Below, in pieces: positions 56,481 to 64,000 of a DNA stretch of 64,000 bases. The DNA is from Acidovorax carolinensis. Its GTDB lineage: Bacteria; Pseudomonadota; Gammaproteobacteria; Burkholderiales; Burkholderiaceae_C. The notes under the pieces are model-generated. The model did not search any database and was not told where the DNA came from. It saw only the letters and a list, made by a program, of their open reading frames with translations. Each line of letters starts with the position of its first letter. Position 1 is the first letter of the stretch. The DNA is taken from positions 3,217,001 through 3,281,000 of the forward strand of contig NZ_CP021361.1 in NCBI RefSeq assembly GCF_002157145.1. Direction: 5' to 3'. The position numbers and the translations under genes are program-made.

Positions 56481-57347
56481 ATGATGAAATTCGAGAAAAC
56501 CAATCACCACTACGTGCCGCAATACTGGCAACGCGGCTTCAGGGGGCCGAATGGGCACCTTTATGGGAAGTTCCGCGACGGGATCAGAGTCGTGTCGACG
56601 CGAACGATCATGCAGCAGGACTACCTCTACACGGTCTTCGACGATCAGTGGAACCCGTCGGACTCACTGGAAGATGCGCTCTCCGCAGTGGAAGCCGAAG
56701 ATGCCAAGCTGTTCCAACGGCTGCACAGCCCTAGCTATACGAGCACAGCGGACGACAGGAACCACCTTTGCGCAGTGTTGGCTCTGCAAGCGACACGGCA
56801 CCCTGACATCCTCCGGCACGGAACGAAACGCAGCCGCGAGTTGGGCCAAGTGCTGGCTACCGCTCATGATTACTCGCTAGACGAGTTCAAGGCGCGGATG
56901 ACCGGCTTTGCCGTCAGCGAGGCCGATGCGCACGACTGCTACGTAGTTCTGTGCTCGCGCTCCAAGGAGCAACTAGCAGCGGAGCTGGCCGAACTGACCG
57001 GGCTGTCGCCGCAGTCCTCGCAGCTTCCCGAGCAAGATGCCCTTCGTGCGATGCCGCTGGTCGAGCAGCACTTGCAGCAGATGGAGCTGTGGCTGCTCGA
57101 TGTGCCAGCGACTGAGGCGTTTGTGTTGGGAGACACGCCGATTCCGCAATCCGATCTGCGTCAGGGTTTCTCGGTGCCGCTGTCCCGATCCCTCGCCGTG
57201 CTGGCGTGTCCCGCTCTGGTCCCGCAGACGTTGCTGTCCCGGCGCAATGCCACGGCGACCGAAGTCAGGGACATCAATCGCACGCAAAGCGACAACGCCC
57301 TGTCCGTAGTCGCCGGGCCTTCGGCCGCGTTGTTGGCGGCCTTGTAG
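56481..57347 (+). CDS. DUF4238 family protein, 288 aa
   Basis: The N-terminus has the family signature NHHYVPQYWQRGF (His9, His10), followed by GHLYGKFRDG and a mostly helical body that ends in a conserved-looking segment (FVLGDTPI, FSVPLSRSLAVLACPALVPQ). DUF4238 has no established activity. No signal or membrane segment. Start: ATG 56481 (or 56484); the frame opens at 56454 but without a ribosome binding site. It is accessory cargo of the element, convergent with the 431-aa gene, 21 bases apart. Confidence 0.78.
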   Translation: MMKFEKTNHHYVPQYWQRGFRGPNGHLYGKFRDGIRVVSTRTIMQQDYLYTVFDDQWNPSDSLEDALSAVEAEDAKLFQRLHSPSYTSTADDRNHLCAVLALQATRHPDILRHGTKRSRELGQVLATAHDYSLDEFKARMTGFAVSEADAHDCYVVLCSRSKEQLAAELAELTGLSPQSSQLPEQDALRAMPLVEQHLQQMELWLLDVPATEAFVLGDTPIPQSDLRQGFSVPLSRSLAVLACPALVPQTLLSRRNATATEVRDINRTQSDNALSVVAGPSAALLAAL

Positions 57348-57368
57348 TGCAGCAAGAAGTCGCCCTTT

Positions 57369-58664
57369 CTAGGGTACTTCCAGATCCCCCAACCATTTCA
57401 CGTTCTCACGTGTCACGATCGGCGGCGCGTGCTCGGGCGCAAGTTGGTCGTAGACCCAGGCCACGGCCAGACGCAGAGTCCGCAAGTAGCCGCGACAGCG
57501 GCTTTCGTCCACCGCAGTGAACACGGTGGAGGTCAATGCCACCGGATCGACTTCCTCGTCGCGTTCCTTGGCGTGCATGAACGCATTGCGCAGCTCGCGC
57601 ACCATCTCCAGCGCGTCATAGGGAGGCTGCCCCGCTGTCAGAGGCGCGAAGCTCCGGCCAGCGGCTTGAGCCAGCGCCGCCCCGGCCTCGTTGATCTTCT
57701 GCACCGGCGTCCGCCTGTCGCGGTGATCGGGATGGACCTTTGTCTGCTGGAACACCAGCCGGTTGCCGATCGCCTCGGCGCAGGCCGCGACTGCGACAAC
57801 GCAATAGACGCCGTGGAAGAACGCACCTTCGGTATCGCGCTTCTGCATGGCCGCCTTTAACTCGTGCAACTCGCGCAGCGCCTTTTCGTAGTGCAGCAGC
57901 GCGAACGACAGTTCGATGCGCGGCTGACCGGCGGCATCGTGGGTCAGTCGGCCGTAGCGGGTCAGTGTCGGCGCGATGTAGTCGAACGGTTTTTCCAGCG
58001 GCGCGCGCTCGCGATGGTGTTGCATCGCAGCTGCGTGAATTTTCCCGTTCTCGACGAACATCGCATCGAGTAGCGTGGCTAGGCGACCGATGTCGCGTGG
58101 CGCATCGCGCGGCCCGTTGATGTAGTCCTCGTGGAAGGTGCGAACCATGTCCGCCAGCGGGTCGAAATCGACGTGCGAAGAACGCGGTCGGCTGTGCCGA
58201 TCGACGATGACCAGTTCAGCGAAAGTACGCTGATAGCTGCCACTGCGATCCGCATAGATGTATTGCGTGCCGAGCGCGGCGAACGGGTGCATCCCGATGT
58301 AGAAGGGGTCGTTGAAATAGATCATCCATTGGGCGCGCGGGTTGGCCATGCCTTCGACGATCACCTGTGCCTCCGGCGACATCCCAGCATCGACGCCACC
58401 ACCCATGAATACATTGAGCAATCGGCGCCCGCCTTCGTCGGGTCGTATGTTCTGCATCAAGCGGCCGTTGGCGAACACTGAAAACTCGTGGACTTCTTTG
58501 CGGTACGCCTCGACCCGCGCGGTATCTACCGCCAAGAATGGATAAGTCTCGATCGGAACCCACACGTCGCGGAATCGCTGCAGCACGTGCTCAACTCGCA
58601 GCCAATCCGACATCTGCGTATCCGGCAGGATTTCGCCGTTGATTCCTTCAAACCGCTGCTGCAT
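57369..58664 (-). CDS. Unknown 431-aa protein with HEPN-like C-terminus
   Basis: I do not recognise a family for the whole protein. It is soluble, with aromatic-rich stretches (WMIYFNDPFYIGMHPFAALG) in the first half and a helical second half. Near the end, EMVRELRNAFMHAKERDEE contains Arg359 and His364 with Asn after the Arg, the R(N)x4H motif of HEPN RNase domains, between two predicted helices. So an RNase-type toxin or defence role is possible; this is inference from one motif. It is cargo between the DUF2958 and DUF736 core genes. Confidence 0.6.
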   Translation of the reverse strand: MQQRFEGINGEILPDTQMSDWLRVEHVLQRFRDVWVPIETYPFLAVDTARVEAYRKEVHEFSVFANGRLMQNIRPDEGGRRLLNVFMGGGVDAGMSPEAQVIVEGMANPRAQWMIYFNDPFYIGMHPFAALGTQYIYADRSGSYQRTFAELVIVDRHSRPRSSHVDFDPLADMVRTFHEDYINGPRDAPRDIGRLATLLDAMFVENGKIHAAAMQHHRERAPLEKPFDYIAPTLTRYGRLTHDAAGQPRIELSFALLHYEKALRELHELKAAMQKRDTEGAFFHGVYCVVAVAACAEAIGNRLVFQQTKVHPDHRDRRTPVQKINEAGAALAQAAGRSFAPLTAGQPPYDALEMVRELRNAFMHAKERDEEVDPVALTSTVFTAVDESRCRGYLRTLRLAVAWVYDQLAPEHAPPIVTRENVKWLGDLEVP

Positions 58665-58765
58665 GTTCTATCCCATCGGTTGCCGTCGATTCCCAAGGTT
58701 AGATGGTATTGGACGAGCACGTCCGCATGCAGTGGAGACATCCTCTCTACGGACGTGCCAGCACG

Positions 58766-58791
58766 GCGCCCCGTCGCAATGGACGGGGCGC
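58766..58791. terminator. GC hairpin 13 bases after the DUF736 stop
   Basis: A perfect 10-bp stem GCGCCCCGTC with GACGGGGCGC and a 6-base loop. It has no T-run. Similar hairpins follow parB and DUF932 at nearly the same distance, so it may end or protect the transcript. Confidence 0.6.
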
Positions 58792-58803
58792 GGTGGGCGG
58801 CCG

Positions 58804-59117
58804 TCAGGCCGCCTTGGGCTTGCTGCGCGACCAGATCAGGTCGTGCGTGCCATCTTCGTTCTCGATCAGGCGGGCATAGACCGTCGCCGGGAACGAAGGG
58901 TCGTCGAGGGACACGGACACGTAGGGCCGCCCGGCTTCGCTGGTCTTCTTCCACGCCGCGCCGATGTCGTGGCCGGCCGCCTGAAGGCGGAAGTCGGGGC
59001 GTTCTCGGTGTCGCCCTTGTCGTTGGGAACCAGCTTGACCTTGACGTTGAGGGTCAGGGTGCGGAGCTGGCCGGTGAAGCCGTCTTTCTCTGCGGTGAAG
59101 GTGCCGATGTTGGCCAT
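58804..59117 (-). pseudogene. DUF736 gene with a one-base frameshift
   Basis: ATG 59117 follows GGAG(AAATCATC). The first frame gives [20 protein letters not shown], ending correctly at DTENAP; the second frame continues [20 protein letters not shown], then [19 protein letters not shown] and the end [10 protein letters not shown]. The two join if one G is added in the run at about 58,995-58,998 (CCGGAC expected, CCGAC present). DUF736 proteins are small ICE core proteins of unknown function. A sequencing error or a real mutation cannot be told apart here. Confidence 0.85.
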
Positions 59118-59875
59118 GATGATTTCTCCTTTCGGGTTGAACAAGGTCGCGCCAGTGCGTCCTTGTTGTGAACCGGCCGGCGGGGGATGGGCTGGCCGCA
59201 CCGCGCAGCGGTCGCAACACCGTGGAGAACCTGGAAGCGAAAAGAATTTGCTGCGCGAGGAAGCCGCGCAGCGGCGGGGAAATTGTTTTCGCTGGAAGGT
59301 TGTGGCCATGAAGCCCAAGGCGCAGCCGCGCCCCCGCCAGGATTCACGACAAGCCAAGGACGCACGGGCCGCCTGTCCCGAATGGAGACATGGCCGACTC
59401 GGCATCCCCGCATGACGGCTTCACCGGCCTGCGTCCTGACGCGGGCAAGGCCAACACGCCAACGACAGGCGAGAACGCCCCTTGCCGCAGCTTGCGGCAA
59501 CGTGCGTGAGGCGTGGTGTGGAAGTTCCATAGGCAAGGCCGGGCGGCGTGTCGGTGAACCGTTCTTCGTGACGTGCGGGCAACGAACCGTCAGCGTCGAA
59601 GACGGCACGCTTTTGCACAACCTGCCGCAGCAATCCGGGGCGTAGCCCTACAAGCCCCGCCCATTGCGGCGGGGCGCCATCGAAACCTTGCCCGCGCCAG
59701 CGGGCACCGATCGCCGTACCGCGCGCACGGTACTTGCGCGCCCGCCCCGTCGCCGCCTGGCCGAAGGCGGCGACGGGGCGGTTTTGCGGTGGACTTTCAA
59801 ACCGGGCGCGGCAGACCTGTCGCGCCCGGTTTGAGGTGAAACCCCGGCGCTGTGCGCCGGGGCTATGCTGGCATG
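59118..59875. other. 758-bp structured stretch between DUF736 and parB
   Basis: No convincing gene: many short frames overlap on both strands. The left part has one hairpin (TTGCCGCA with TGCGGCAA, 59,482-59,500). The right part, 59,654-59,862, is a row of six hairpins described separately. The promoter and leader of the DUF736 gene must also lie here. Confidence 0.6.
59654..59862. repeat. Array of six consecutive GC-rich hairpins
   Basis: Perfect stems at 59,654-59,675 (8 bp), 59,690-59,705 (6 bp), 59,716-59,733 (6 bp), 59,743-59,780 (16 bp), 59,798-59,833 (13 bp) and 59,842-59,862 (9 bp). The stems differ in sequence, so this is not a simple repeat. The last lies 13 bases past the parB stop. 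The 16-bp hairpin is followed on the plus strand by GTTTTG. Confidence 0.9.
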
Positions 59876-61918
59876 TCACGCGGCGAGCGCGTGGGCTTCC
59901 ACTTCGTCGGCGGCATCTTCCGGCGCCTCCACGTCCTGCGCGCCTTCCTGCGGCTCCGTGTCGTGTCCGCTCTTGAACACGGCGGGCATCCAGCCTGTAC
60001 CCTCGGCCAGCCGTTCCGCCTCGCTGGCAATGTCGGCCTTCTTCAACTTCGCCAGTCGGGTAGCGTGCGACGGTGCGAACTCGCCCACGGCTTCCAGAAT
60101 CGCGGCCTTCGGCACATGCTGGAAATATCCGTCTGCGGTGGGCTGCCACCATGCGGCCATATCCAGCCCCACGGCCTGCGCCAGTTCCGCGCCCGGCTGG
60201 TGCGCCGTGGCGCGAGGCGTCACCACGTCCACGGTCGCCGCCACGCATACCGCCAGCAGCCGCACCAGTTCGCCTTGCTCCATCGCCAGCAGCGCGGCGA
60301 ACAGTTCGGCGCTGTCCTGCGGCAGCGCTTCGCCCGCGACCTGCTGCAATTCGCGCAGAGCCACGGCGGCGGGTGACTCGGGCCAGTCGGGGGCCATGCC
60401 TTCCAGCCGGTCTTGCACTTTCAGGCTCACGCCTAGCGGCAGGTCGTGGCCGTAGTGGCTGTCCTGCAAGACGGTCTGCACCAGCCCATGCACCAGCGCG
60501 GCCAGGGCGACTTGCGGATGCCGGGCGACTTCGATTTGCAGCGCGGCGGTACGGTGCGCGCTCAACCGCTGCGCCAGCCGGTCGGACAGGCTCGCGGCCT
60601 TGGGCTGTTCGGCGTCCTCGCCTTCGTCGTCGTTCCCGGCTTCGCCTTCCGCGCCGCCGAAACCCTGCCGCAAGCGTTCCAGCGTGCGCAGCGCCTTGGC
60701 TTCGGCTTCGCGCAGCAGCCCGCGCTGAATCACGGCTTCGCCGCTGCGGTCGAGGGTGACGATGGCACCGGCCACGGCGCGCACGTCCGGGGCGTAGCCC
60801 TGCAAGGCTTCCTCCACGGCTTGCAGTTCTCCGGCGGCCTGTTCGCGACGTGGTTCCAGCGCCTCGGTCTTGTCCTCGTCCTCGGCGTCGTAGGCGTCTT
60901 CCAGTTCAGCGTCGATCTTGTCGAGGCGGGTTTGCAGCGAGGCGATGCGGCGGGCTTCGCGGGCGTTCGGTTCGCGGCGCTGGCGCGGCGCGTTCTGGAA
61001 CGCCTGCCGCTCGGCATAGCTCATGTGCGGCACGGCTTCCACCCACGCCCAACCCTCGGCGCGCACGTCCCCGGCCAGTGCATCCAGCTTGTCGCGCACC
61101 AGCGTTTCCAGCAGCGCGGCGTCGGTCAGGTAGGTTCCGGCATCGCCTTCCGCGAACAGGTCGCGGCGGATGCCGCCGCCCGCCGCCGTGTAGGCGTCCA
61201 GCCCGGCGAAGCGCACCAGCGGATGCGAAGCGTCGATTTCGCGTTCGGTCAGGCGTTCGCGTAGCGCGGACGCGCCACGCTGCCATTCGGGCGCACCGTA
61301 GAACGCGGCTTCCTGCGCGGCGTGGTCGTCGGTGATGGTCAGGGCCATCAACTGTTCCAGCGTGACGACTCCGCCCCGGTAGTCGGCCAGCAGGCGCGGC
61401 GAGACGTTGGCGAGTTTGAGACGGCGCTGCACCACCAGCGGGGTCACGCCGAAGTCGGCGGCAATGTCTTCGATGGGGCGGCCTTCCTTGACCAGCGCGG
61501 CGAACGCCTCGAACTGGTCGGCCGGGTGCATCTGCTCGCGCAGCAGGTTTTCCGCGAGGCTGACGGTACGGGCCGAAGCGTCGGGCACCAGCAGGCACGC
61601 CACTTCGTAGTCGGCAGGGATGCGCTTCTTCTTCGCCAGCAGCTTCAAGGCGGTCAGGCGGCGGTCGCCGGCCACCACTTCGTAATGCTCGCCATCAGCG
61701 GCAAGGATGACGACGAGGTTTTGCAGCGGGCCGACGCGGGCAATGCTCGCGGCCAGTTCGGGGATGGACATGCGCGAGGTCGTCCGCGCGTTGCGCTTGG
61801 AGCGGCGCGGCAGCAACTGCGAGAGCGGAACCAAAATCAGGTTCTTGCTCGGGTCGGCCACTTCCAGCGGCGCGGCGGTTTCGATGGCGATGGTTTCGGT
61901 TTTCAGGACGGCGTTCAT
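59876..61918 (-). CDS. parB: ParB/RepB/Spo0J-family protein, large ICE type, 680 aa
   Basis: N-terminal ParB CTPase/nuclease-type domain: LILVPLSQLLPRRSKRNART, VVAGDRRLTALKLLAKKKRI and SLAENLLREQMHPADQFEAF. The central HTH is PIEDIAADFGVTPLVVQRRL. A long C-terminal half follows with an acidic coiled coil (EDAYDAEDEDKTEALEPRRE) and an Ala-rich end. About twice the length of chromosomal ParB, as usual for plasmid and ICE versions. Partner for parA is not certain, since a small RHH gene sits beside parA. Confidence 0.92.
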   Translation of the reverse strand: MNAVLKTETIAIETAAPLEVADPSKNLILVPLSQLLPRRSKRNARTTSRMSIPELAASIARVGPLQNLVVILAADGEHYEVVAGDRRLTALKLLAKKKRIPADYEVACLLVPDASARTVSLAENLLREQMHPADQFEAFAALVKEGRPIEDIAADFGVTPLVVQRRLKLANVSPRLLADYRGGVVTLEQLMALTITDDHAAQEAAFYGAPEWQRGASALRERLTEREIDASHPLVRFAGLDAYTAAGGGIRRDLFAEGDAGTYLTDAALLETLVRDKLDALAGDVRAEGWAWVEAVPHMSYAERQAFQNAPRQRREPNAREARRIASLQTRLDKIDAELEDAYDAEDEDKTEALEPRREQAAGELQAVEEALQGYAPDVRAVAGAIVTLDRSGEAVIQRGLLREAEAKALRTLERLRQGFGGAEGEAGNDDEGEDAEQPKAASLSDRLAQRLSAHRTAALQIEVARHPQVALAALVHGLVQTVLQDSHYGHDLPLGVSLKVQDRLEGMAPDWPESPAAVALRELQQVAGEALPQDSAELFAALLAMEQGELVRLLAVCVAATVDVVTPRATAHQPGAELAQAVGLDMAAWWQPTADGYFQHVPKAAILEAVGEFAPSHATRLAKLKKADIASEAERLAEGTGWMPAVFKSGHDTEPQEGAQDVEAPEDAADEVEAHALAA

Positions 61919-61959
61919 GGTGATGACTCCTTGCGGTTGGGATGCAGCAGCGAGAGAAG

Positions 61960-61987
61960 CGGCAAGGGCTGCTGCCTGCCCCTGCCG
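61960..61987. terminator. GC hairpin after the DUF932 stop
   Basis: CGGCA-A-GGGC pairs with GCCC-C-TGCCG around an 8-base loop, with one mismatch. It lies 9 bases past the DUF932 stop on the minus strand and has no T-run. Confidence 0.5.
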
Positions 61988-61996
61988 CGTGGGGAT

Positions 61997-62824
61997 TCAG
62001 GCTTTCAACTGGCGCATGCCATCGGCCAGCAGCCAAAGCGCACGATTGAGGCGGATGTTTTGGTCGATGCCCTGCACCGGGCGGGTTTGCTGGCGGCGTC
62101 CGTTGGCGCTGCGCCCGCGCAGGCCGCCTTGGGTCAGGTTCTCTTGCGTGCGGTTGAACACGCTCCACAAGTCCGGGCGGCGGTCATCAAGGCGGCGCGG
62201 CATCAGGATTTGCGATTCCGTGATGGGCGCGGGCTTGTCGGGGTCGTCGTACTTGAGGGCCAGCGCGGCGCGGGCGAACACTTCGGATTCGCCATCGTTC
62301 AAGGTGATGGCGCGCATGGAATCGCGGGATTCCTGCACGCGGTCGAAGCCGCGCAAGACTTCGTAAGCGCCTTCGATGACGGAACCGGCCACGTCGCCTT
62401 TGTGCGGCACGCGCACATCGGCCACGGTGTCGCCGCACACAAGGCCATTGCTGCACACGAACCGGAACATGCCCGCGAGCATTTGGTAAGAACTGGTGCC
62501 GTCGTGCGAATTGAGAAGCACGATTTCATTTGCTTCCGCGCCGTTGATCTGGCTGGCGTGGCGCAGGCGCAGCATGTGTTTGGTGTAGTCGCGGCGGTCG
62601 TCGTGGCGCACGCGGGTCTGTGCTGCCATGAAGGGTTCAAACCCTTCCTTGCGTAGTTCCGCCAGCACGGCGGCGGTCGGGATATAGGCGTACCGTTCGG
62701 AACGGCTCTCATGCGGGGCGTCCGCGAAGATGGACGGGGCCACGCGGCGGATTTGGTCATCGGACAGCGGGTAATCGCTGCGCAGCGACGGGGAACGGGA
62801 AGCGAATCGGGATGCGAGTTGCAT
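61997..62824 (-). CDS. DUF932 family protein, 275 aa
   Basis: Phage/plasmid-like DUF932 protein. Typical sequence: RYAYIPTAAVLAELRKEGFE, KHMLRLRHASQINGAEANEI, LLNSHDGTSSYQMLAGMFRF and VCSNGLVCGDTVADVRVPH. The function is unknown; it is a standard member of this ICE core beside parB. ATG 62824. A 62-base gap with a hairpin separates it from parB. Confidence 0.9.
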   Translation of the reverse strand: MQLASRFASRSPSLRSDYPLSDDQIRRVAPSIFADAPHESRSERYAYIPTAAVLAELRKEGFEPFMAAQTRVRHDDRRDYTKHMLRLRHASQINGAEANEIVLLNSHDGTSSYQMLAGMFRFVCSNGLVCGDTVADVRVPHKGDVAGSVIEGAYEVLRGFDRVQESRDSMRAITLNDGESEVFARAALALKYDDPDKPAPITESQILMPRRLDDRRPDLWSVFNRTQENLTQGGLRGRSANGRRQQTRPVQGIDQNIRLNRALWLLADGMRQLKA

Positions 62825-62965
62825 GGCATTTCTCCTGACGAAAAGGGTTGCTGTTCAAACCGCACACCGGATTCCTAGATTCGGAGCCCAGCCTTTCGGC
62901 TGTTCGGTGCGGTCGGCACGAGGAACCCGGTTGGCCCTGTTGCCACCGTCTTTCCTGAGTTCATC

Positions 62966-63086
62966 GCCCGCGGCCAAAGGAGCGCGCGGACGGGGGCCGT
63001 CAAGGAGACAAGCGCAGGGTTGGTGCGGCCCGCAGGCGCAGCCGAGGACACGGCCCTGCGCGCCTTGACGGCACACGGCCGCGGGC
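62966..63086. ncRNA. Putative structured RNA or DNA element: three nested stems
   Basis: GCCCGCGGCC (62,966) pairs with GGCCGCGGGC (63,077); GCCGTCAAGG (62,996) with CCTTGACGGC (63,063); GCGCAGGG (63,012) with CCCTGCGC (63,054). All are perfect and properly nested, giving one 121-base arm with a 34-base terminal loop. No known RNA family is recognised; direction of transcription is unknown. Labelled as ncRNA only as the closest type. Confidence 0.4.
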
Positions 63087-63530
63087 TACAGTCGCGGACA
63101 AGGTGATGAAGTCAGGGGAGACGGCTGGACAAGGCAACGGCCATCCCTGTGTGCCGACCGCACGCAAGCGAAGCGCGCAGGCCCGAAGCTGGAAGCCGGG
63201 CCGTAGGCGTCAGCCGAGCGGAGCGAGGGAACGATGGAAGCCCGAAGGGGGCGAGACGCCGCAGGCGGCTCGATGCGAAGCACGACAGCGCGACCGGCCA
63301 TGCTTCTTGGCCGGGGACGCCCATGCAAGAGCGAAGATGCAGCGGGGATCTTCCGTACCGAACGATGAACTGCCACGGTTTCGGTGTTGCCGCGCCGGCG
63401 CAGCCGGGGCGGCGGTCTTGCAGGGGCGCCAAGCGAAGCGCGGCGGGGATGTGCCGAAGGCACTTCCCTTGGAGTGCAAGCGCAGCGCGCAGCGCCGCAG
63501 GCGCGAAGTCCCGGCACCAGGACACAGCAG

Positions 63531-63564
63531 AAAAAAGGTGCGCCGCCCCACAGGGCAGCGCACC
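63531..63564 (-). terminator. Rho-independent terminator of the 129-aa gene
   Basis: GGTGCGC-C-GCCC pairs with GGGC-A-GCGCACC (63,537-63,564, one mismatch, 4-base loop). On the minus strand it is followed by six T residues. It lies 18 bases past the stop of the gene at 63,583, which is therefore probably transcribed alone. Confidence 0.85.
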
Positions 63565-63582
63565 GGATGACACCAGGCGCGA

Positions 63583-63972
63583 TCAATTCGCCGCCGTCAT
63601 CGTCTGCAACTGCTCGATCACGCCGGGTTCGACGAAGACGCACGGCTGATTGGCCGCAATCGGCGCGTTGAACACCTGGGCGAACACCTCGCGTTTCAGG
63701 TGCGCCAGGCGCCCCGTCCGGTAAGCCTGTTCGGGCTTCATGCGGGCAGCACTCGACGGCGAGTCGCTGCGCTGCGGGTCGCACTCGATCAGCGCGATAA
63801 AGCCATCGTCAGACAGCTTCTGATGCTCGGGGCACAAACCCCAGCCGGTTGCCGTGTAGCGCTCCATACTCGCGCGCAGGCGGCGATCCAGCAGGATGGC
63901 GCCAGTGTCGAAGCGAACGCCGCAGACAAGGCAAACGTGTTGTTCGAGGGAAACATGCGATTTGTCGTTCAT
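63583..63972 (-). CDS. Unknown 129-aa protein with a zinc-ribbon-like cysteine pattern
   Basis: ATG 63972 has GGAG six bases upstream. Cys14-x2-Cys17 (HVCLVCGVRF) and Cys47-x2-His50 (GLCPEHQK) could bind one zinc ion. The remainder has no family that I recognise; it ends near PCVFVEPGVIEQLQTM. Soluble, small, probably nucleic-acid or protein binding. It forms its own unit, closed by a strong terminator. Confidence 0.75.
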   Translation of the reverse strand: MNDKSHVSLEQHVCLVCGVRFDTGAILLDRRLRASMERYTATGWGLCPEHQKLSDDGFIALIECDPQRSDSPSSAARMKPEQAYRTGRLAHLKREVFAQVFNAPIAANQPCVFVEPGVIEQLQTMTAAN

Positions 63973-64000
63973 GACGATCTCCGGTTGCACGGGCGGAATT

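Larger units (their letters stand above)
62825..63582. other. 758-bp non-coding stretch upstream of DUF932
   Basis: No supported gene: long GC-rich frames overlap on both strands with no family features. It contains the nested stem at 62,966-63,086, a Rho-independent terminator at 63,531-63,564, and about 440 bases between them (63,087-63,530) in which I see nothing assignable. The DUF932 promoter is expected near 62,830-62,960. Confidence 0.6.
28395..64000. mobile_element. Tn4371-type integrative and conjugative element, right part (continues past the window)
   Basis: The content and order match this ICE family: repA, parA, RHH, DUF2840, traF and relaxase, an accessory slot, LysR-eexN, then traG, copG, trbB, C, D, E, J, K, L, F, G, I and a DUF2274 gene at the end. 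The right boundary is placed where the MFS gene is broken (about 28,395). The integrase and left attachment site must lie beyond 64,000. The known family target is an 8-bp T-rich sequence; the A/T-run at the junction (GCCAAAAAAGTGCC) would suit, but the exact att site is not proven. Confidence 0.85.

Noticed and set aside
63086..63784. Possible proteins in the GC-rich stretch before the 129-aa gene
   Set aside because: Frames exist on both strands in several phases at once, without ribosome binding sites or recognisable sequence, and one crosses the terminator at 63,531-63,564.

Overview
The window reads as a chromosome segment of a high-GC betaproteobacterium, most likely Comamonadaceae (Acidovorax-like). 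This rests on the protein set (SerS, IspH with an SlyD-like FKBP, RadC, CpdB, DUF3334), on two tRNA-Ser genes, and on a short intergenic repeat that I recognise from that family. Identifications come from reading translated sequence and recalled family features; no database search was run.

Host chromosome, about 1-28,394. It starts with a formylglycine-enzyme-fold protein and a hot-dog thioesterase. Next is a translationally coupled pair: a 651-aa protein with a PhoU/DUF47-like C-terminus and a pyruvate phosphate dikinase-like protein without its C-terminal barrel. An orphan PstS-like binding protein follows. A PDC-PAS-GGDEF diguanylate cyclase gene is cut by a complete IS21-family element with a 6-bp target duplication; removing the element restores one reading frame. 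Then come tRNA-Ser(CGA), serS, a threonine/serine dehydratase, a CBS-domain protein, an IS30 remnant, ispH-fkpB behind a strongly folded 267-bp inverted-repeat element, radC-smr, cpdB, DUF3334, tRNA-Ser(UGA), a GGDEF-EAL gene overlapping a PhnD-like binding protein, and arsenic genes (acr3, arsC, and the 3' end of an arsJ-like MFS gene).

Integrative and conjugative element of the Tn4371 type, about 28,395-64,000 and continuing beyond. The right end lies at the broken MFS gene; the integrase end is outside the window. From right to left the minus strand carries: a 129-aa zinc-ribbon-like gene, a 700-bp structured non-coding stretch, DUF932, parB, six consecutive hairpins, a frameshifted DUF736 gene, a cargo island (431-aa HEPN-like protein; on the plus strand an XRE regulator and a DUF4238 protein), DUF2958, DUF2285, an AlpA-like regulator, repA, iterons, parA, a ribbon-helix-helix protein, DUF2840, traF and the relaxase. 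A tripartite drug-efflux operon with TetR and MarR regulators follows as cargo. Then LysR, an EexN-like lipoprotein, a terminator, and the traG-trbBCDEJKLFGI transfer operon, whose genes mostly overlap by the four bases ATGA.

How it works together: relaxase, TraG and the Trb channel transfer the element; RepA, ParA and ParB with the iterons would maintain its excised form; the efflux operon is the recognisable benefit to the host. The parts least explained by known genes are the two structured non-coding regions of the element, the XRE/DUF4238/HEPN-like island, the PPDK-core/DUF47-like pair, and the folded repeat upstream of fkpB.
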